From assembly GCA_027486675.1 (NCBI GenBank), contig JAIXOQ010000004.1, positions 62,001 through 126,000 of the forward strand: a DNA stretch of 64,000 nt, written 5' to 3'. Position numbers and translations under genes: made by a program. Under the pieces are notes generated by a model, which saw only the letters and a program-made list of their open reading frames with translations, ran no database searches and was not told the DNA's origin. Below, piece by piece: positions 50,485 through 60,215 of the stretch; position 1 is the first letter of the stretch, and the number at the start of each line of letters is the position of its first letter. This DNA is from Pseudomonadota bacterium (GTDB taxonomy: Bacteria; Bdellovibrionota; UBA1018; CAIMNF01).

Positions 50485-51488
50485 TGCAAACCACTTCGCA
50501 ACTGGTGATTGAACCAGATGATCTCCTGCTGGTGCGTGCAGACCGGATTCTTGCGGCCTGCGCTAAAAGGGATCCAGAGTTAGCCACACTTTCACGGAGT
50601 CAAATTCAACGTTTAATGGATGAGGGCAAAGTTTTAGTCAACGGCGCTCCGATCCGTGCTCAGGATGCACTGCATCTTGGCGACACCATCACCATTCAGT
50701 GGGCGGAACCCGTTAAAATGGACGTTCTTCCAGAAAATATTCCCCTCGAAGTTCTCTATGAAGATGAACACCTCATCATCGTAAATAAGCCCGCCAATCA
50801 GTCGGTTCACCCTTCTCCTCAGGAAACCTCTGGCACCTTAGTGAATGCACTGCTTTTTCATATTCGCGACTTAAGTGGAATCGGCGGAGTGCTGCGCCCT
50901 GGCATCGTGCACCGCATCGACAAAAACACAACGGGTGCACTGGTCGTGGCAAAAAACGACGCGGCTCATCAGGGACTTGCAAAACTTTTCTCAAGCCACA
51001 CGATCGAACGGAGCTACTGGGCCTTTTGTTACGCGACACCCCTTTGGAAAAAAGAAAGTGTGCGAAACGAAATGGACCGAAACCCGAAAGACCGTAAAAA
51101 AATGGCGGTCGTGCGATCCGGCGGGCGCGTTGCGATCACTCACTTTCAGAAGCTTGAGAGTTATGGGCGCAGCACAGCTAAGCCATTTGCTTCTCTTATT
51201 GAGGCGACACTTGAGACTGGCCGCACGCACCAGGTGCGCGTCCACCTCACTCAGCTTGGCCACTCGTTGCTCGGGGATCCTATCTACGGCACCCCGACAG
51301 CGTCCCAAGGCAAGTGGGTGGCTCTTCCTAAGGTTGTTCAAGACTGCGTCGCTGCACTTCCCGGGCAAGCGCTCCACGCAAGGACGCTTGGGTTCGTACA
51401 TCCGGTGACCAAAGCCAAGATTTTCGTCGAAGCGCCTTTACCTGCCTCCCTTCAGATTTTGGCTAATACGCTAAAAACCTTCGCTTAA
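50484..51488 (+). CDS. RluA/RluD-family pseudouridine synthase
   Basis: About 334 residues. An N-terminal S4 RNA-binding domain (LSRSQIQRLMDEGKVLVNGA) is followed by the synthase domain: IIVNKPANQSVHPS, then RPGIVHRIDKNTTGALVVAK with the catalytic Asp near residue 145, RTHQVRVHLTQLGHSLLGDP, and ALHARTLGFVHPVT. It converts uridine to pseudouridine in rRNA; RluD-type large-subunit sites are the most likely targets. The ATG at 50484 shares one base with the previous stop. Confidence 0.92.
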   Translation: MQTTSQLVIEPDDLLLVRADRILAACAKRDPELATLSRSQIQRLMDEGKVLVNGAPIRAQDALHLGDTITIQWAEPVKMDVLPENIPLEVLYEDEHLIIVNKPANQSVHPSPQETSGTLVNALLFHIRDLSGIGGVLRPGIVHRIDKNTTGALVVAKNDAAHQGLAKLFSSHTIERSYWAFCYATPLWKKESVRNEMDRNPKDRKKMAVVRSGGRVAITHFQKLESYGRSTAKPFASLIEATLETGRTHQVRVHLTQLGHSLLGDPIYGTPTASQGKWVALPKVVQDCVAALPGQALHARTLGFVHPVTKAKIFVEAPLPASLQILANTLKTFA

Positions 51489-51639
51489 CTCACGCCGTCA
51501 TCCGTCATTTTTTTGGCGAAACATCACACTGTTAAAAGAGTGGCTCCAGAAGATGTCTATTCGAAGAACTTAATCCTCAAGAGAACCTGCTGTAGGTCCG
51601 AAGTGCTTAGTGAGGCGCAACGTGGAGGCACAAGGATAA

Positions 51640-54126
51640 ATGATGACGAACTACGACGGTGATCAGATTGAGATTCCAGGAACCCTGCCGATGTTACCCG
51701 TAAGGGACATTGTGGTTTTCCCTTACATGATCATTCCCCTCTTTGTTGGGCGGGATACTTCGATACGCAGTGTTGAGGAAGCCTTAGAAAAAACAGATCG
51801 CCTGATCTTTCTTTCGTCGCAAAAAAACATCGCAGACGAGCAACCGACGCCAGAAGGCATTTTTGAGGTCGGAACCATTGCGATGATCATGCGCATGCGT
51901 CCCCTGCCAGATGGCCGCGTAAAAATTCTGACGCAAGGTTTATGCCGTGCGCGAGTAAAAACTTACAAGAAGACGAATCCATTCTATGAAGTCGAAGTGG
52001 AACGCTTAGACGATTGCATTACGGATAAGAAAACTGAATCTGAAGCCTTGATGCGTACCATCCGCGAACAGATTGAACGTCTGATGAGCTTGGGTAAGTC
52101 CATGGCCCCAGACCTGATGATGGTTCTTGAGGATATCCAAGACCCTTCCCGTTACGCAGATCTTGTTACCTCAAATTTGAGTTTGAAAGTGAACCAAGCG
52201 CAAGCCGTTCTTGAGACTCAAGATGCATTTGAAAAATTAAAACGCGTGAGCGACTTTGTATCTAAAGAGCTTGAGGTCCTTTCCATTCAGGCCAAGATCC
52301 GAAGCCAAACCAAAGACGAAATCACGAAGACGCAGAAGGAATATTTTCTTCGTGAGCAGATCAAACAAATTAAAAACGAGCTGGGTGATGGACAGGATCC
52401 AAAGGGCGAAGAGCTAGCGGAACTGCGTGAAAAGATCGCGCGTTCGAACATGCCATCCCACGCCGAGACCGAAACCTTAAAACAATTGCATCGTTTAGAG
52501 CGTATGCATCCAGAGTCTTCGGAAGCATCCATGCTACGCACTTACGTCGAGTGGATGATTGATACCCCATGGGGCAAAACAAGTGTCGATAACTTAGACC
52601 TCGTTCATGCACAAAACATTTTAGACGACGACCACTACAAACTTGAAAAAGTGAAGGACAGGATCTTAGACTTCCTGGCGGTCCGAAAATTAAAGAGCGA
52701 CATGAAAGGTCCCATCCTTTGTTTGAGCGGCCCTCCTGGCGTGGGTAAAACGTCGCTTGGGAAATCCATTGCGCGCGCATTGGGTCGGGAATTTGTACGC
52801 ATCTCTTTAGGTGGCGTAAAAGATGAGGCTGAGATCCGTGGGCACCGCCGTACCTATGTGGGCGCTATGCCGGGCCGTATTGTTCAAGGCTTAAAGCAGG
52901 CCGGAACGAACAATCCAGTCTTTGTATTAGACGAACTCGATAAGTTGGGCAGCGATTTTAAAGGCGATCCTTCGGCAGCACTGCTTGAAGTTCTTGACCC
53001 AGAACAAAACTATGCATTTCGAGATCACTACTTAAACGTAGCGATCGATCTCAGAAACGTGATGTTCATCGCGACCTGTAACGTGCTTGAAAACATTCCT
53101 GCACCTCTACGGGACCGTATGGAGATCATTCAACTCTCTGGCTACACCCAGGAAGAGAAGTACTTTATCTCTAAGAAGTATTTGATTCCAAAACAAACCG
53201 AAGAGAACGGTCTTAAAGAAAAACATATTGAATTCACTCACGAAGCAGTTGAATCCATGATTCAGAACTACACACGTGAAGCTGGATTAAGAAACCTTGA
53301 ACGTATCGTCGGTACGGTTGCACGAAAGACCGCTCGCCGTGTCGCTGAGGGATTTGATGGGACGACATTGATCACGCCTGCTTTGGTGACCAAGTACCTT
53401 GGACCTGCAGTTTACATTCGTGAAGATGAACAGCAGAAAGATGAAGTTGGAGTGGCTACAGGCCTAGCCTGGACGTCTGTCGGTGGAGAAATTCTGTACG
53501 TCGAAACTGCGATGACTCGCGGTAAAGGCAATATGGTGCTCACTGGGCAACTCGGTGACGTTATGCGCGAATCCGGCCAAGCTGCGCTTGGGTTGATTCG
53601 ATCTAGATCTACGGACTTTGGGATCTCTTTAGATACCCTGTCTGAAACTGATCTTCATGTGCACTTCCCGCAAGGAGCTATCCCTAAAGATGGTCCTTCG
53701 GCTGGGATCACCATGGCGACTGCGATCATCTCAAGACTGACCGGAATTCCAATCCGCAAGGATGTCGCGATGACGGGGGAAATCACTCTGACGGGACGCG
53801 TGCTTCCGATCGGTGGACTCAAAGAGAAAGCTCTTGCTGCAATGAGGCATGGAATCAAAACGATCGTCATCCCTTACAACAACAAGAAGGATCTTGAAGA
53901 CATTCCTCAGGAGTTCCGCGACGAGCTTGAATTCGTGCCGGTGAAGACTCTAGACGAGGTGCTGAAGGTGGCCTTGGTTCAGAAGATTGTTCCGATCTCG
54001 CGTAAGGCGGGCTCTGGGGCAACGAGTGGTGCGAGTGCTGAGCAGAAGACGACCCAGAAAAAGGGGCGCAAACCGCTTGCTGCTTCTGAGCCTGCGGTTG
54101 CGAAATCTGCGCGTAAGGCGAGTTAA
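51640..54126 (+). CDS. lon: ATP-dependent Lon protease
   Basis: 828 residues. The N-terminal substrate-binding domain starts [20 protein letters not shown]. The AAA+ module has Walker [17 protein letters not shown] near residue 365 and [11 protein letters not shown]. The C-terminal Ser-Lys protease has [15 protein letters not shown] (Ser near 687) and [13 protein letters not shown] (Lys near 728). A Lys/Ala-rich tail is added. Cytosolic quality-control protease. A 151-bp leader separates it from the upstream gene; I see no clear heat-shock site there. A strong terminator follows. Confidence 0.96.
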   Translation: MMTNYDGDQIEIPGTLPMLPVRDIVVFPYMIIPLFVGRDTSIRSVEEALEKTDRLIFLSSQKNIADEQPTPEGIFEVGTIAMIMRMRPLPDGRVKILTQGLCRARVKTYKKTNPFYEVEVERLDDCITDKKTESEALMRTIREQIERLMSLGKSMAPDLMMVLEDIQDPSRYADLVTSNLSLKVNQAQAVLETQDAFEKLKRVSDFVSKELEVLSIQAKIRSQTKDEITKTQKEYFLREQIKQIKNELGDGQDPKGEELAELREKIARSNMPSHAETETLKQLHRLERMHPESSEASMLRTYVEWMIDTPWGKTSVDNLDLVHAQNILDDDHYKLEKVKDRILDFLAVRKLKSDMKGPILCLSGPPGVGKTSLGKSIARALGREFVRISLGGVKDEAEIRGHRRTYVGAMPGRIVQGLKQAGTNNPVFVLDELDKLGSDFKGDPSAALLEVLDPEQNYAFRDHYLNVAIDLRNVMFIATCNVLENIPAPLRDRMEIIQLSGYTQEEKYFISKKYLIPKQTEENGLKEKHIEFTHEAVESMIQNYTREAGLRNLERIVGTVARKTARRVAEGFDGTTLITPALVTKYLGPAVYIREDEQQKDEVGVATGLAWTSVGGEILYVETAMTRGKGNMVLTGQLGDVMRESGQAALGLIRSRSTDFGISLDTLSETDLHVHFPQGAIPKDGPSAGITMATAIISRLTGIPIRKDVAMTGEITLTGRVLPIGGLKEKALAAMRHGIKTIVIPYNNKKDLEDIPQEFRDELEFVPVKTLDEVLKVALVQKIVPISRKAGSGATSGASAEQKTTQKKGRKPLAASEPAVAKSARKAS

Positions 54127-54140
54127 ATTTCTAAATATGA

Positions 54141-54177
54141 GGGGGGGGGGGGAGGCTTTGGCCTTCCCCCTTTTTTT
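54141..54177 (+). terminator. Rho-independent terminator of lon
   Basis: A G-run and gggggaggc, loop tttg, gccttccccc, then seven T. It is a strong G/C stem and lies directly between lon and the convergent gene. Confidence 0.8.
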
Positions 54178-55099
54178 ATTCTGCGGTCCGAACTCCGCCG
54201 GCGGAGGAGCTGTCTGAGTCAGAAGTGCCTTTTGTGCCTGAGGCGGATCCACCTAAGCGAGATTCAAGTTTAGACAGAATATAAGCGTGTATTTGTTTGG
54301 GTTTCATCAGAGCGATGTCGTTGCTGGCAGGGGCATTTGCACGGCAGAAGTCGCTGCTATTGAATCCCTCCACCATGACCGCACGGACATCGTCGATCGA
54401 GGCAGGAGCTGAGGCTTTTCCACGTTTCTTGAGTGCTTTGTTAATTCGATCTAAAGCTCGCTCCCTGTACTTAAACTTTTCGAGTAACTTGAGTTGTTCT
54501 TCACTCAAAGTTGTATCTACTATTTCAGGAATATTGAAGCGAGAGGCAATCTTGTAACTTTTTCTATCCTTGGCATCACCAATCGTGGGTGCGAAAAGAA
54601 TAAGTTCCGCAACTAATCCTCCAGCAAGAGCACCGAGGATTGTACTCCCAGAACTACTAAGGTCTGCAGTTATAATAGCCCCGAGAACAGCCCCTCCATA
54701 AAATCCAACTAAGGTCCCAAACCAATTCATGCGAAACTTTCCGCCAGACTCTAGTGCCAACATATCAAAACAAGAAATCTGCGGGATAGGCTTCTCGAGA
54801 TCCTTCGATAGGGCCTCGATTTCTGAAAGCTCTTCTTTGAGTTGCTCTTTTGCTTGCGCGAGCCGGCTTCTATACCGTTTCCCCTGCTCGGCTTTCAGAC
54901 TCAGAGCCTCGATTCTCATTTTAGATTGCTCAGCTGATTCTTTCGTTGCATCGAGCTCGTCCATTTTGTCTTTATGCCGACTTGCCTCGTAAGGGTCCTC
55001 AAATCGGACATTTTCTTTCTTCGGCTGTACCCCGCCTTGCGCGAACGCTTGCATCGAAGGACCAAAAGCTAAAGTCAGACAGATCAGAATTTTTAACAT
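54176..55099 (-). CDS. Hypothetical exported coiled-coil protein
   Basis: About 307 residues from the ATG at 55099, which opens a signal peptide (LKILICLTLAFGPSMQAFA). Residues 30-110 are a strong coiled coil rich in Lys and Glu. A Gly-rich hydrophobic hairpin follows (GTLVGFYGGAVLGAIITADL, then ILGALAGGLVAELILF), like the glycine-zipper segments of pore or membrane-inserting proteins. The C-terminal part is helical with a Ser-rich low-complexity tail. Function unknown. Confidence 0.65.
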   Translation of the reverse strand: MLKILICLTLAFGPSMQAFAQGGVQPKKENVRFEDPYEASRHKDKMDELDATKESAEQSKMRIEALSLKAEQGKRYRSRLAQAKEQLKEELSEIEALSKDLEKPIPQISCFDMLALESGGKFRMNWFGTLVGFYGGAVLGAIITADLSSSGSTILGALAGGLVAELILFAPTIGDAKDRKSYKIASRFNIPEIVDTTLSEEQLKLLEKFKYRERALDRINKALKKRGKASAPASIDDVRAVMVEGFNSSDFCRANAPASNDIALMKPKQIHAYILSKLESRLGGSASGTKGTSDSDSSSAGGVRTAE

Positions 55100-55529
55100 A
55101 CGCAACCTACGCAACCTAGGCCTCCACGCCGTTTTTGGCCTCAAGGTGGGCCTGCACAAAATGCTAAAAAGCTTCACGGGGATGGGGCAAGAAAAATGCG
55201 ATTTAAGACGCAGTCATACAATTGGCAGTCCGGCCGGCCGCGGTGAAATAGCGGGGCATACTTTACTGAAGTCCTACTGCTGATGTCTAAGCGTTTATTC
55301 GCATCGCAGATTGCTGATAAAAAATTTTATAAAACTTTTTCTTGACCACTCTTACGGGGAAGGCTTTTTTGAGTTGCAAAAAAACGACTAGATAATGACC
55401 TGAAGCGCCTATGCGGCTTTGATGCGAACGATCTTTCGTAGATTGTCCTTTGAAATCAAAAATCTGATTTCGTGCGCTTATACGGGCCATGAGATGGCCG
55501 AAAAACATGGGGTTACACTGAAAGGCGTC
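55100..55529. other. Intergenic region before the second HNH gene
   Basis: 430 bases separating divergent genes. The only signal I can name is a sigma70-like promoter toward the HNH gene at 55369-55396. No RNA gene or convincing small protein is visible. Confidence 0.5.
55369..55396 (+). promoter_or_regulatory. Possible promoter of the HNH gene
   Basis: TTGAGT (55369-55374), 16-bp spacer, GATAAT (55391-55396). It would give a leader of about 125 nt. Confidence 0.4.
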
Positions 55530-56549
55530 ATGAACAAAAACGAACTTAGAAAGCTTTCGGATCTCGAACTCTTGGAATTCACAAGCAGGGCTGCAAAGAA
55601 TGAGAAGGCCGCAACACTGGTGTTACTTGAGCATCTGTTAGAAGTAGATGTGCGGCGGGCATTCGCGGCAGATGCCTATTCAAGTCTGTTTGATTATGTA
55701 GTGCGGGGCCTCAAGTATTCCGAGAGCCAAGCCGCAGAACGGGTATCAGCCGTGCGCCTTATGCGGGAAACGCCGGAGGTGAAGACCCATATTGAATCTG
55801 GCGCACTAACACTCACGTCAGCTGCCATGATTCAGCGCCACATCCGCGCTGAGATGTCAGCGCCAGGTGGATCAAAAGTGAAAGTGCCTAAGGAAACAAA
55901 GGCAGCTCTCATCACAGAGTGCCTGGGCCAATCCAAGCGTGAAGTGGAAAAGATCCTATTGTCACATGCATCAGAACCCGTGCGGCTAGCATCGCAAGAA
56001 CTGACCCGGCAGGTGACTGCAACGCATACAGAACTAAAAATATTGATTGATGAAGAGACACGCGAATTATTGAAACGCGCAAAAGAACTTTCCCAGACCA
56101 GTACGACTGCGGAACTCTTAAAGCAGACACTTCAGACCATTATCGAGAAGCGTGAAAGACAGTTGGGGAAAAGCGCGCCGGCCAATGAAGCGCAAGAACA
56201 TTCAAAACCCAGTCACTCCGCCACTTCAACTCCGCCGGAGGAGGAATCGAAGGAAGCCAGGAACCCTAATGCCCGGTACATCCCAACACAGTTCAGACGC
56301 GCAATCTTCACGCGTTCAAACGGCCAGTGCGAATATCGCGCCCCACACACAGATGCACGCTGCACTTCGAGCGCGCACTTGCACGTGGATCATGTTCTTC
56401 CGCTTGCACTCGGGGGTAAAACTGAACTTAAGAACCTGCGGCACCTCTGTTCGGCACACAATCAGAAGGCAGCTCAAATCGCAGGAATCGCCATTCCTGC
56501 CATTACCCCCACCCGCAACCCCAAAAATGCCCCAGCAAAGTATCGATAA
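55530..56549 (+). CDS. HNH endonuclease (paralogue of the 31518 gene)
   Basis: About 339 residues from the ATG at 55530, which is preceded by aaagg. Helical N terminus (LLEHLLEVDVRRAFAADAYS, then YSESQAAERVSAVRLMRETP), a Pro/Ser/Glu linker, and a C-terminal HNH domain: CEYRAPHTDARC, HLHVDHVLPLALGGKTELKN, LRHLCSAHN. Linker-flanked layout and HNH block match the protein encoded at 31518, while the linkers differ. Catalytic His and zinc Cys are all present. Neighbours are core genes, so it looks like an inserted selfish or accessory gene. Confidence 0.88.
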   Translation: MNKNELRKLSDLELLEFTSRAAKNEKAATLVLLEHLLEVDVRRAFAADAYSSLFDYVVRGLKYSESQAAERVSAVRLMRETPEVKTHIESGALTLTSAAMIQRHIRAEMSAPGGSKVKVPKETKAALITECLGQSKREVEKILLSHASEPVRLASQELTRQVTATHTELKILIDEETRELLKRAKELSQTSTTAELLKQTLQTIIEKRERQLGKSAPANEAQEHSKPSHSATSTPPEEESKEARNPNARYIPTQFRRAIFTRSNGQCEYRAPHTDARCTSSAHLHVDHVLPLALGGKTELKNLRHLCSAHNQKAAQIAGIAIPAITPTRNPKNAPAKYR

Positions 56550-56572
56550 TTCCCGTATCCTTTAAATCTCAA

Positions 56573-57598
56573 GTGACCTGGGAACTCTTTTTTAAAATCT
56601 TTGCGCTCATGACCATTTCGGGGATCTTTGCAGCCTCTGAGATCGCACTGTTCTCTCTGAATCGCGTGCATCTTAGGAAAATGAAGCAATCCAACCCAAC
56701 GCTCTTTCGTCGAGTGAAAACTCTGATTTTAGATCCCTTTGGGTTACTGATCACGATTCTACTTCTCAATGAGATCGTAAATATTACGATCGGTGTCCTA
56801 CTCACCGACGCAGTCCTGCAAGGGATAGCGGTTCCCATCTGGGCAATCAACTACGGCATCCCGGAATGGTTGTTTCACACCGTACTTGGGATCATCATAG
56901 TCACGCCGATTCTTCTTTTCTTTTGTGAACTGACACCCAAGATTATCGGCGCAAGAACCAATCAATTGGTCGTGTCCCTCTTTTCACGATTCGTCACTTT
57001 AGGTTATTGGATTGTATGGCCGGTAAGAACCGGCCTTCGTCTCTTTGCAAAGAAGAGCGTGCTCACCACAGAAAAACGCGCCTCTGTCGATCGCATCCAT
57101 GAAGAAGACCTCCTTTCGCTTGCGGAAGAACATGTGGATGGCGGACAGATTCATCAAACGGAACTTGAAATGATTCGCAGAGTCTTTGAATTAGACGACA
57201 TTCCAGTCGAGCGGATTGCGATTCCGATTCGAAAGGTCGCCTCCCTCCCCGAAAAAGCAACACTGCGCGATGCGTTTCATTTTATGCAACTTTATCCAAG
57301 CTTCACCCGAATTCCAGTTTACAGCGGCACAAAAGACAACATCGTCGGAATCTTAAATGTGAAGGCCTTGCTTAAGTTTCGGGACGACGCAGAAAGCCAC
57401 AGCCAAACCATTTCAGAGATGACGCGCCCTCCCCTCTTTGTCAGCACGTCGACTGACTTAGAAAGCCTTTTTAAACGCATGCGGTCTAGACGCACACACA
57501 TTGCTTTCTTAAGAGATACGGGGGGTGCAATCACGGGGCTAGTGCACCTAGAGGATATTTTAAATCTGATGCTGGAAGAGGTTTTTGAAAACGCTTGA
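56573..57598 (+). CDS. CNNM/CorC-family membrane protein (first of pair)
   Basis: 341 residues. A DUF21/CNNM transmembrane domain (GIFAASEIALFSLNRVHLRK, then ILLLNEIVNITIGVLLTDAV and ELTPKIIGARTNQLVV) with about four membrane helices is followed by a CBS-domain pair (DDIPVERIAIPIRKVASLPE and IPVYSGTKDNIVGILNVKAL). The C-terminal CorC_HlyC domain is missing. Such proteins are linked to magnesium or other cation efflux. It starts with GTG and overlaps the second paralogue by 4 nt (ATGA). Confidence 0.85.
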   Translation: MTWELFFKIFALMTISGIFAASEIALFSLNRVHLRKMKQSNPTLFRRVKTLILDPFGLLITILLLNEIVNITIGVLLTDAVLQGIAVPIWAINYGIPEWLFHTVLGIIIVTPILLFFCELTPKIIGARTNQLVVSLFSRFVTLGYWIVWPVRTGLRLFAKKSVLTTEKRASVDRIHEEDLLSLAEEHVDGGQIHQTELEMIRRVFELDDIPVERIAIPIRKVASLPEKATLRDAFHFMQLYPSFTRIPVYSGTKDNIVGILNVKALLKFRDDAESHSQTISEMTRPPLFVSTSTDLESLFKRMRSRRTHIAFLRDTGGAITGLVHLEDILNLMLEEVFENA

Positions 57599-58860
57599 TG
57601 GACCTTCACATACTCTTCATTCTCATCGCCTTACTGACCTTCGAGTCCTTTTTTTCAGGATCCGAACTTGCGCTCCTCACGGCTGACCGTACAAAACTTA
57701 AAAAACAAGCCAAAGCGGGATCTCACGGCTCAACTCTTGCGCTCAAGCTCATTGAGAAACCGGAAAAAGTTTTATCCACGACACTCCTCATGACCAGCTC
57801 CTGCATCATGGGTATCACGGTGCTTTGCACTATTCAGTGCCGTAGATGGTTTGGGGAGGACTCTGAGTTTGCAGCTGTTGCCATGGCTTCCACCCTGGTC
57901 ATTAGTTTAGGGGAACTCCTGCCAAAACTTCTTTTTCAGCGCTATGCAAATGCGTGGGCTCCTTGGATTGCAGGACCAGTATTTTACCTTCAAAGCCCAC
58001 TTGCGCCCTTTATTTCGATCGTTTCTTTGTACACCCGGCAGATCGAAAAGATCATGCGCCCTATCGACCGAGCGTGGATGGGAAAGAAAACCGGGCGCGA
58101 AGAATTGCAGACTTTGATTTCTCACGACTCCACCACTGAAGAGATCGGCCTCGATGAAAAGAAGATCATTAGACGCATCCTGAAGTTTCGTGAGGTCTCT
58201 GCCAAAGATGGTGCATTGCCGCTGACACAAGTCGACGCCATTGATCAGGACACCACAGTGCGGGAAGCGATCTTAGAATTTGACCGCAGCCGTCACACAC
58301 GTATGCCCGTATATGAAGGCAGGATCGACAATATCGTGGGAGTGATCGATATCTCAGCCGTTTTTGCTACAGAACAGGGAGACGCAAGCATTTCATCTCT
58401 CATGCGGATGGCACACTTTGTAGCTGAGACTCAGAAATTAGAAGCGGTTCTTTTGGAAATGAATACGAGCGGATCTAAGATGAGTATCGTGGTGAATGAA
58501 TACGGCGGCGCCGTAGGGATACTCACCCGCGAGGACATCGTGGAGCAGATTGTCGGGGATTTAAACGATGAGGACGACCTTACAAAGACCGCCATTCGCC
58601 CGGATGGTCCCGACAAATACACCGTCAGGGCCCACGTGCCCATTGCAGACCTCAATCAGGAACTCAAGCTTGGCATCCCCGAAGGCGACTACGACACGCT
58701 CGCAGGCTTTCTACTGCATGATATGAAGCACATTCCTAAGGTGGGCGAACGGCATACGATCTCAACGGAGCGGGGCTTGATTTTATTTCGTGTTTTACAT
58801 GCTTCACGCAAGAAATTGGAAAGCGTGCAAATCGAAATCCGGGAGCCGTCAAGGGATTGA
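57595..58860 (+). CDS. CNNM/CorC-family membrane protein (second of pair)
   Basis: 421 residues: DUF21 membrane domain (FESFFSGSELALLTADRTKL, then MASTLVISLGELLPKLLFQR), CBS pair (HTRMPVYEGRIDNIVGVIDI, then VVNEYGGAVGILTREDIVEQ) and the CorC_HlyC domain (DDLTKTAIRPDGPDKYTVRA, then GDYDTLAGFLLHDMKHIPKV). It is the full-length partner of the shorter first gene; the two probably form a heterodimeric transporter or regulator of cation flux in the inner membrane. Confidence 0.87.
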   Translation: MMDLHILFILIALLTFESFFSGSELALLTADRTKLKKQAKAGSHGSTLALKLIEKPEKVLSTTLLMTSSCIMGITVLCTIQCRRWFGEDSEFAAVAMASTLVISLGELLPKLLFQRYANAWAPWIAGPVFYLQSPLAPFISIVSLYTRQIEKIMRPIDRAWMGKKTGREELQTLISHDSTTEEIGLDEKKIIRRILKFREVSAKDGALPLTQVDAIDQDTTVREAILEFDRSRHTRMPVYEGRIDNIVGVIDISAVFATEQGDASISSLMRMAHFVAETQKLEAVLLEMNTSGSKMSIVVNEYGGAVGILTREDIVEQIVGDLNDEDDLTKTAIRPDGPDKYTVRAHVPIADLNQELKLGIPEGDYDTLAGFLLHDMKHIPKVGERHTISTERGLILFRVLHASRKKLESVQIEIREPSRD

Positions 58861-58914
58861 CTTTGTTGTTCGGAAGCGTCCGATATTAGCATAGAGGAAG
58901 TGGGGGGCCACACC

Positions 58915-59310
58915 ATGAGTAGTACTGTGCTTGTCGTCGATGATATTCCGTTCGTTAGAAAAACATTGATCCAGATTTTAAGTAACGCCGGCTACAAAGT
59001 TGTCGGTGAAGCCCAAAACGGTGAAGAGGCGGTGCAACAGTTTAAGCGCCTGAGGCCCGCACTCGTGACGATGGATCTTGTGATGCCAGTGATGAGCGGT
59101 ATCGAAGCGACCCGCCACATCATGAAGGAAGACAAAAGCGCCAGGGTTGTGGTCTTAAGTGCGATGGCGCAGGAACACCTGGTGACTGAAGCGATTCACG
59201 CAGGCGCGCGCGACTATATTCTGAAACCCTTTCAGAGCCAAGACGTCCTGAAAGTCATTGCCCATATTTTAGAGCCAGATGGGGAACCCAAGTCTAAGAC
59301 AGGGAGTTAG
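58915..59310 (+). CDS. CheY-like single-domain response regulator
   Basis: 131 residues, receiver domain only: VLVVDDIPFVRKTL (acidic pair), ALVTMDLVMPVMSG (phospho-Asp near 54), VVLSAMAQ and YILKPFQ (conserved Lys). No output domain, so it acts by protein contact, as in chemotaxis or phosphorelays. A long SD-like gaggaagtgggggg precedes the ATG at 58915. The next gene starts one base after its stop. Confidence 0.92.
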   Translation: MSSTVLVVDDIPFVRKTLIQILSNAGYKVVGEAQNGEEAVQQFKRLRPALVTMDLVMPVMSGIEATRHIMKEDKSARVVVLSAMAQEHLVTEAIHAGARDYILKPFQSQDVLKVIAHILEPDGEPKSKTGS

Positions 59311-59703
59311 ATGAAACGATTAGACGATCTCCCAGCATCGTTCTCTTTCTTTGATCATACGATCGCTTGCGTTCGTCGGGTTAAGCCACATAAGCCAAAC
59401 GGTAGCCCCTCTTTTTTAGTATCGGTTGGAGATTATGCCTTGGTCGTCAATGACGCGGGGGCATTAGCGCAGGAGACGCCCGAAGTGGCGAACCTCATTG
59501 CAGCCAGACTCTGTGTAGATAGCGATGATCTCCCCTCCTCGCCTGTTGAGGTCGCTGGCGATCTTTCAAAATTTTTACTGACCTCACGCACCGTATTCGA
59601 TTCTATTGATCTTGAGCTGACCCGGCCGGATCGTTCTGTATTACTGATTCACATCGACATCGTTGCCTGGCTTGAAACGAAAAAAGGCCCAAGCCTCCAG
59701 TAG
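59311..59703 (+). CDS. Hypothetical protein co-transcribed with the CheY-like gene
   Basis: 130 residues, no signal peptide or membrane segment. It has alternating strands and helices (FLVSVGDYALVVNDAGALAQ, then TPEVANLIAARLCVD and VLLIHIDIVAWLE). I do not recognise the family. Immediate coupling to the receiver gene suggests a partner or target of it. A terminator overlaps its end. Confidence 0.65.
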   Translation: MKRLDDLPASFSFFDHTIACVRRVKPHKPNGSPSFLVSVGDYALVVNDAGALAQETPEVANLIAARLCVDSDDLPSSPVEVAGDLSKFLLTSRTVFDSIDLELTRPDRSVLLIHIDIVAWLETKKGPSLQ

Positions 59704-59727
59704 TACCTAGAGACCCGGGCCCTTTTT
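59681..59727 (+). terminator. Terminator after the CheY-like operon
   Basis: aaaaaggccc (59681-59690) pairs with gggcccttttt (59717-59727) with one bulge and a 26-base loop; the left arm is inside the coding region. Confidence 0.5.
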
Positions 59728-59764
59728 GGGGGTTAGGGGGGACGAACAAAAATAATTTAAGAGG

Positions 59765-59950
59765 CTACGAAGCTTTTTCCGCTTGAACTTTGCCTTTTAG
59801 GTTAAATCCACTGATTACCTTCCCTGGTCCCTGCTTCATAAAATTGTAGTGTGCGCTACACTTCGTACCTGGGGTCGAACCGGAATTCATCGCTGCAAGC
59901 GCTGCTGGACTCACTAAGAAACTCACAACAACCAACATCAAAATTTTCAT
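59765..59950 (-). CDS. Small secreted protein
   Basis: 61 residues with a textbook signal peptide (MKILMLVVVSFLVSPAALAA) and a short mature part of about 40 residues with one Cys and a Lys-rich end. tagga/aggagc lies about 10 bases before the ATG, supporting translation. It lies alone between the CheY operon and the giant lipoprotein. Function unknown. Confidence 0.65.
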   Translation of the reverse strand: MKILMLVVVSFLVSPAALAAMNSGSTPGTKCSAHYNFMKQGPGKVISGFNLKGKVQAEKAS

Positions 59951-60060
59951 AAATGTTTCGCTCCTACAGGACTAATAAGCAGGGAGCATGCCAAGCCAAA
60001 CCTCCCTGAATTGCATCCCCACAGGCTTTGAGCGCGATCGCCCTGCACCAGGCCTAACAC

Positions 60061-60079
60061 CTGTCTAAAAGTTAGACAG
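60061..60079. promoter_or_regulatory. Perfect inverted repeat before the giant lipoprotein gene
   Basis: ctgtctaa-aag-ttagacag, 8-bp arms and 3-base loop, between divergent genes and 137 bp before the giant gene's start. No T run follows, so it is more likely an operator than a terminator. The rest of 59951-60215 shows nothing clear. Confidence 0.4.
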
Positions 60080-60215
60080 CCTCACCAATTTTCCCCTGAT
60101 TGTTAATAACACAAACGGGCTTATAGATAACTGGCTGAACTCCATCAGGATTTTGTAAGGACTGTGTCCCAGATGACATCTCCTGGATGCTCATAAAATA
60201 ACCGAAACTATAAGA

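Noticed and set aside
51489-51639. Heat-shock (sigma-32 or CIRCE) signal before lon
   Set aside because: No inverted repeat of CIRCE type and no convincing sigma-32 boxes were found in the 151-bp leader.
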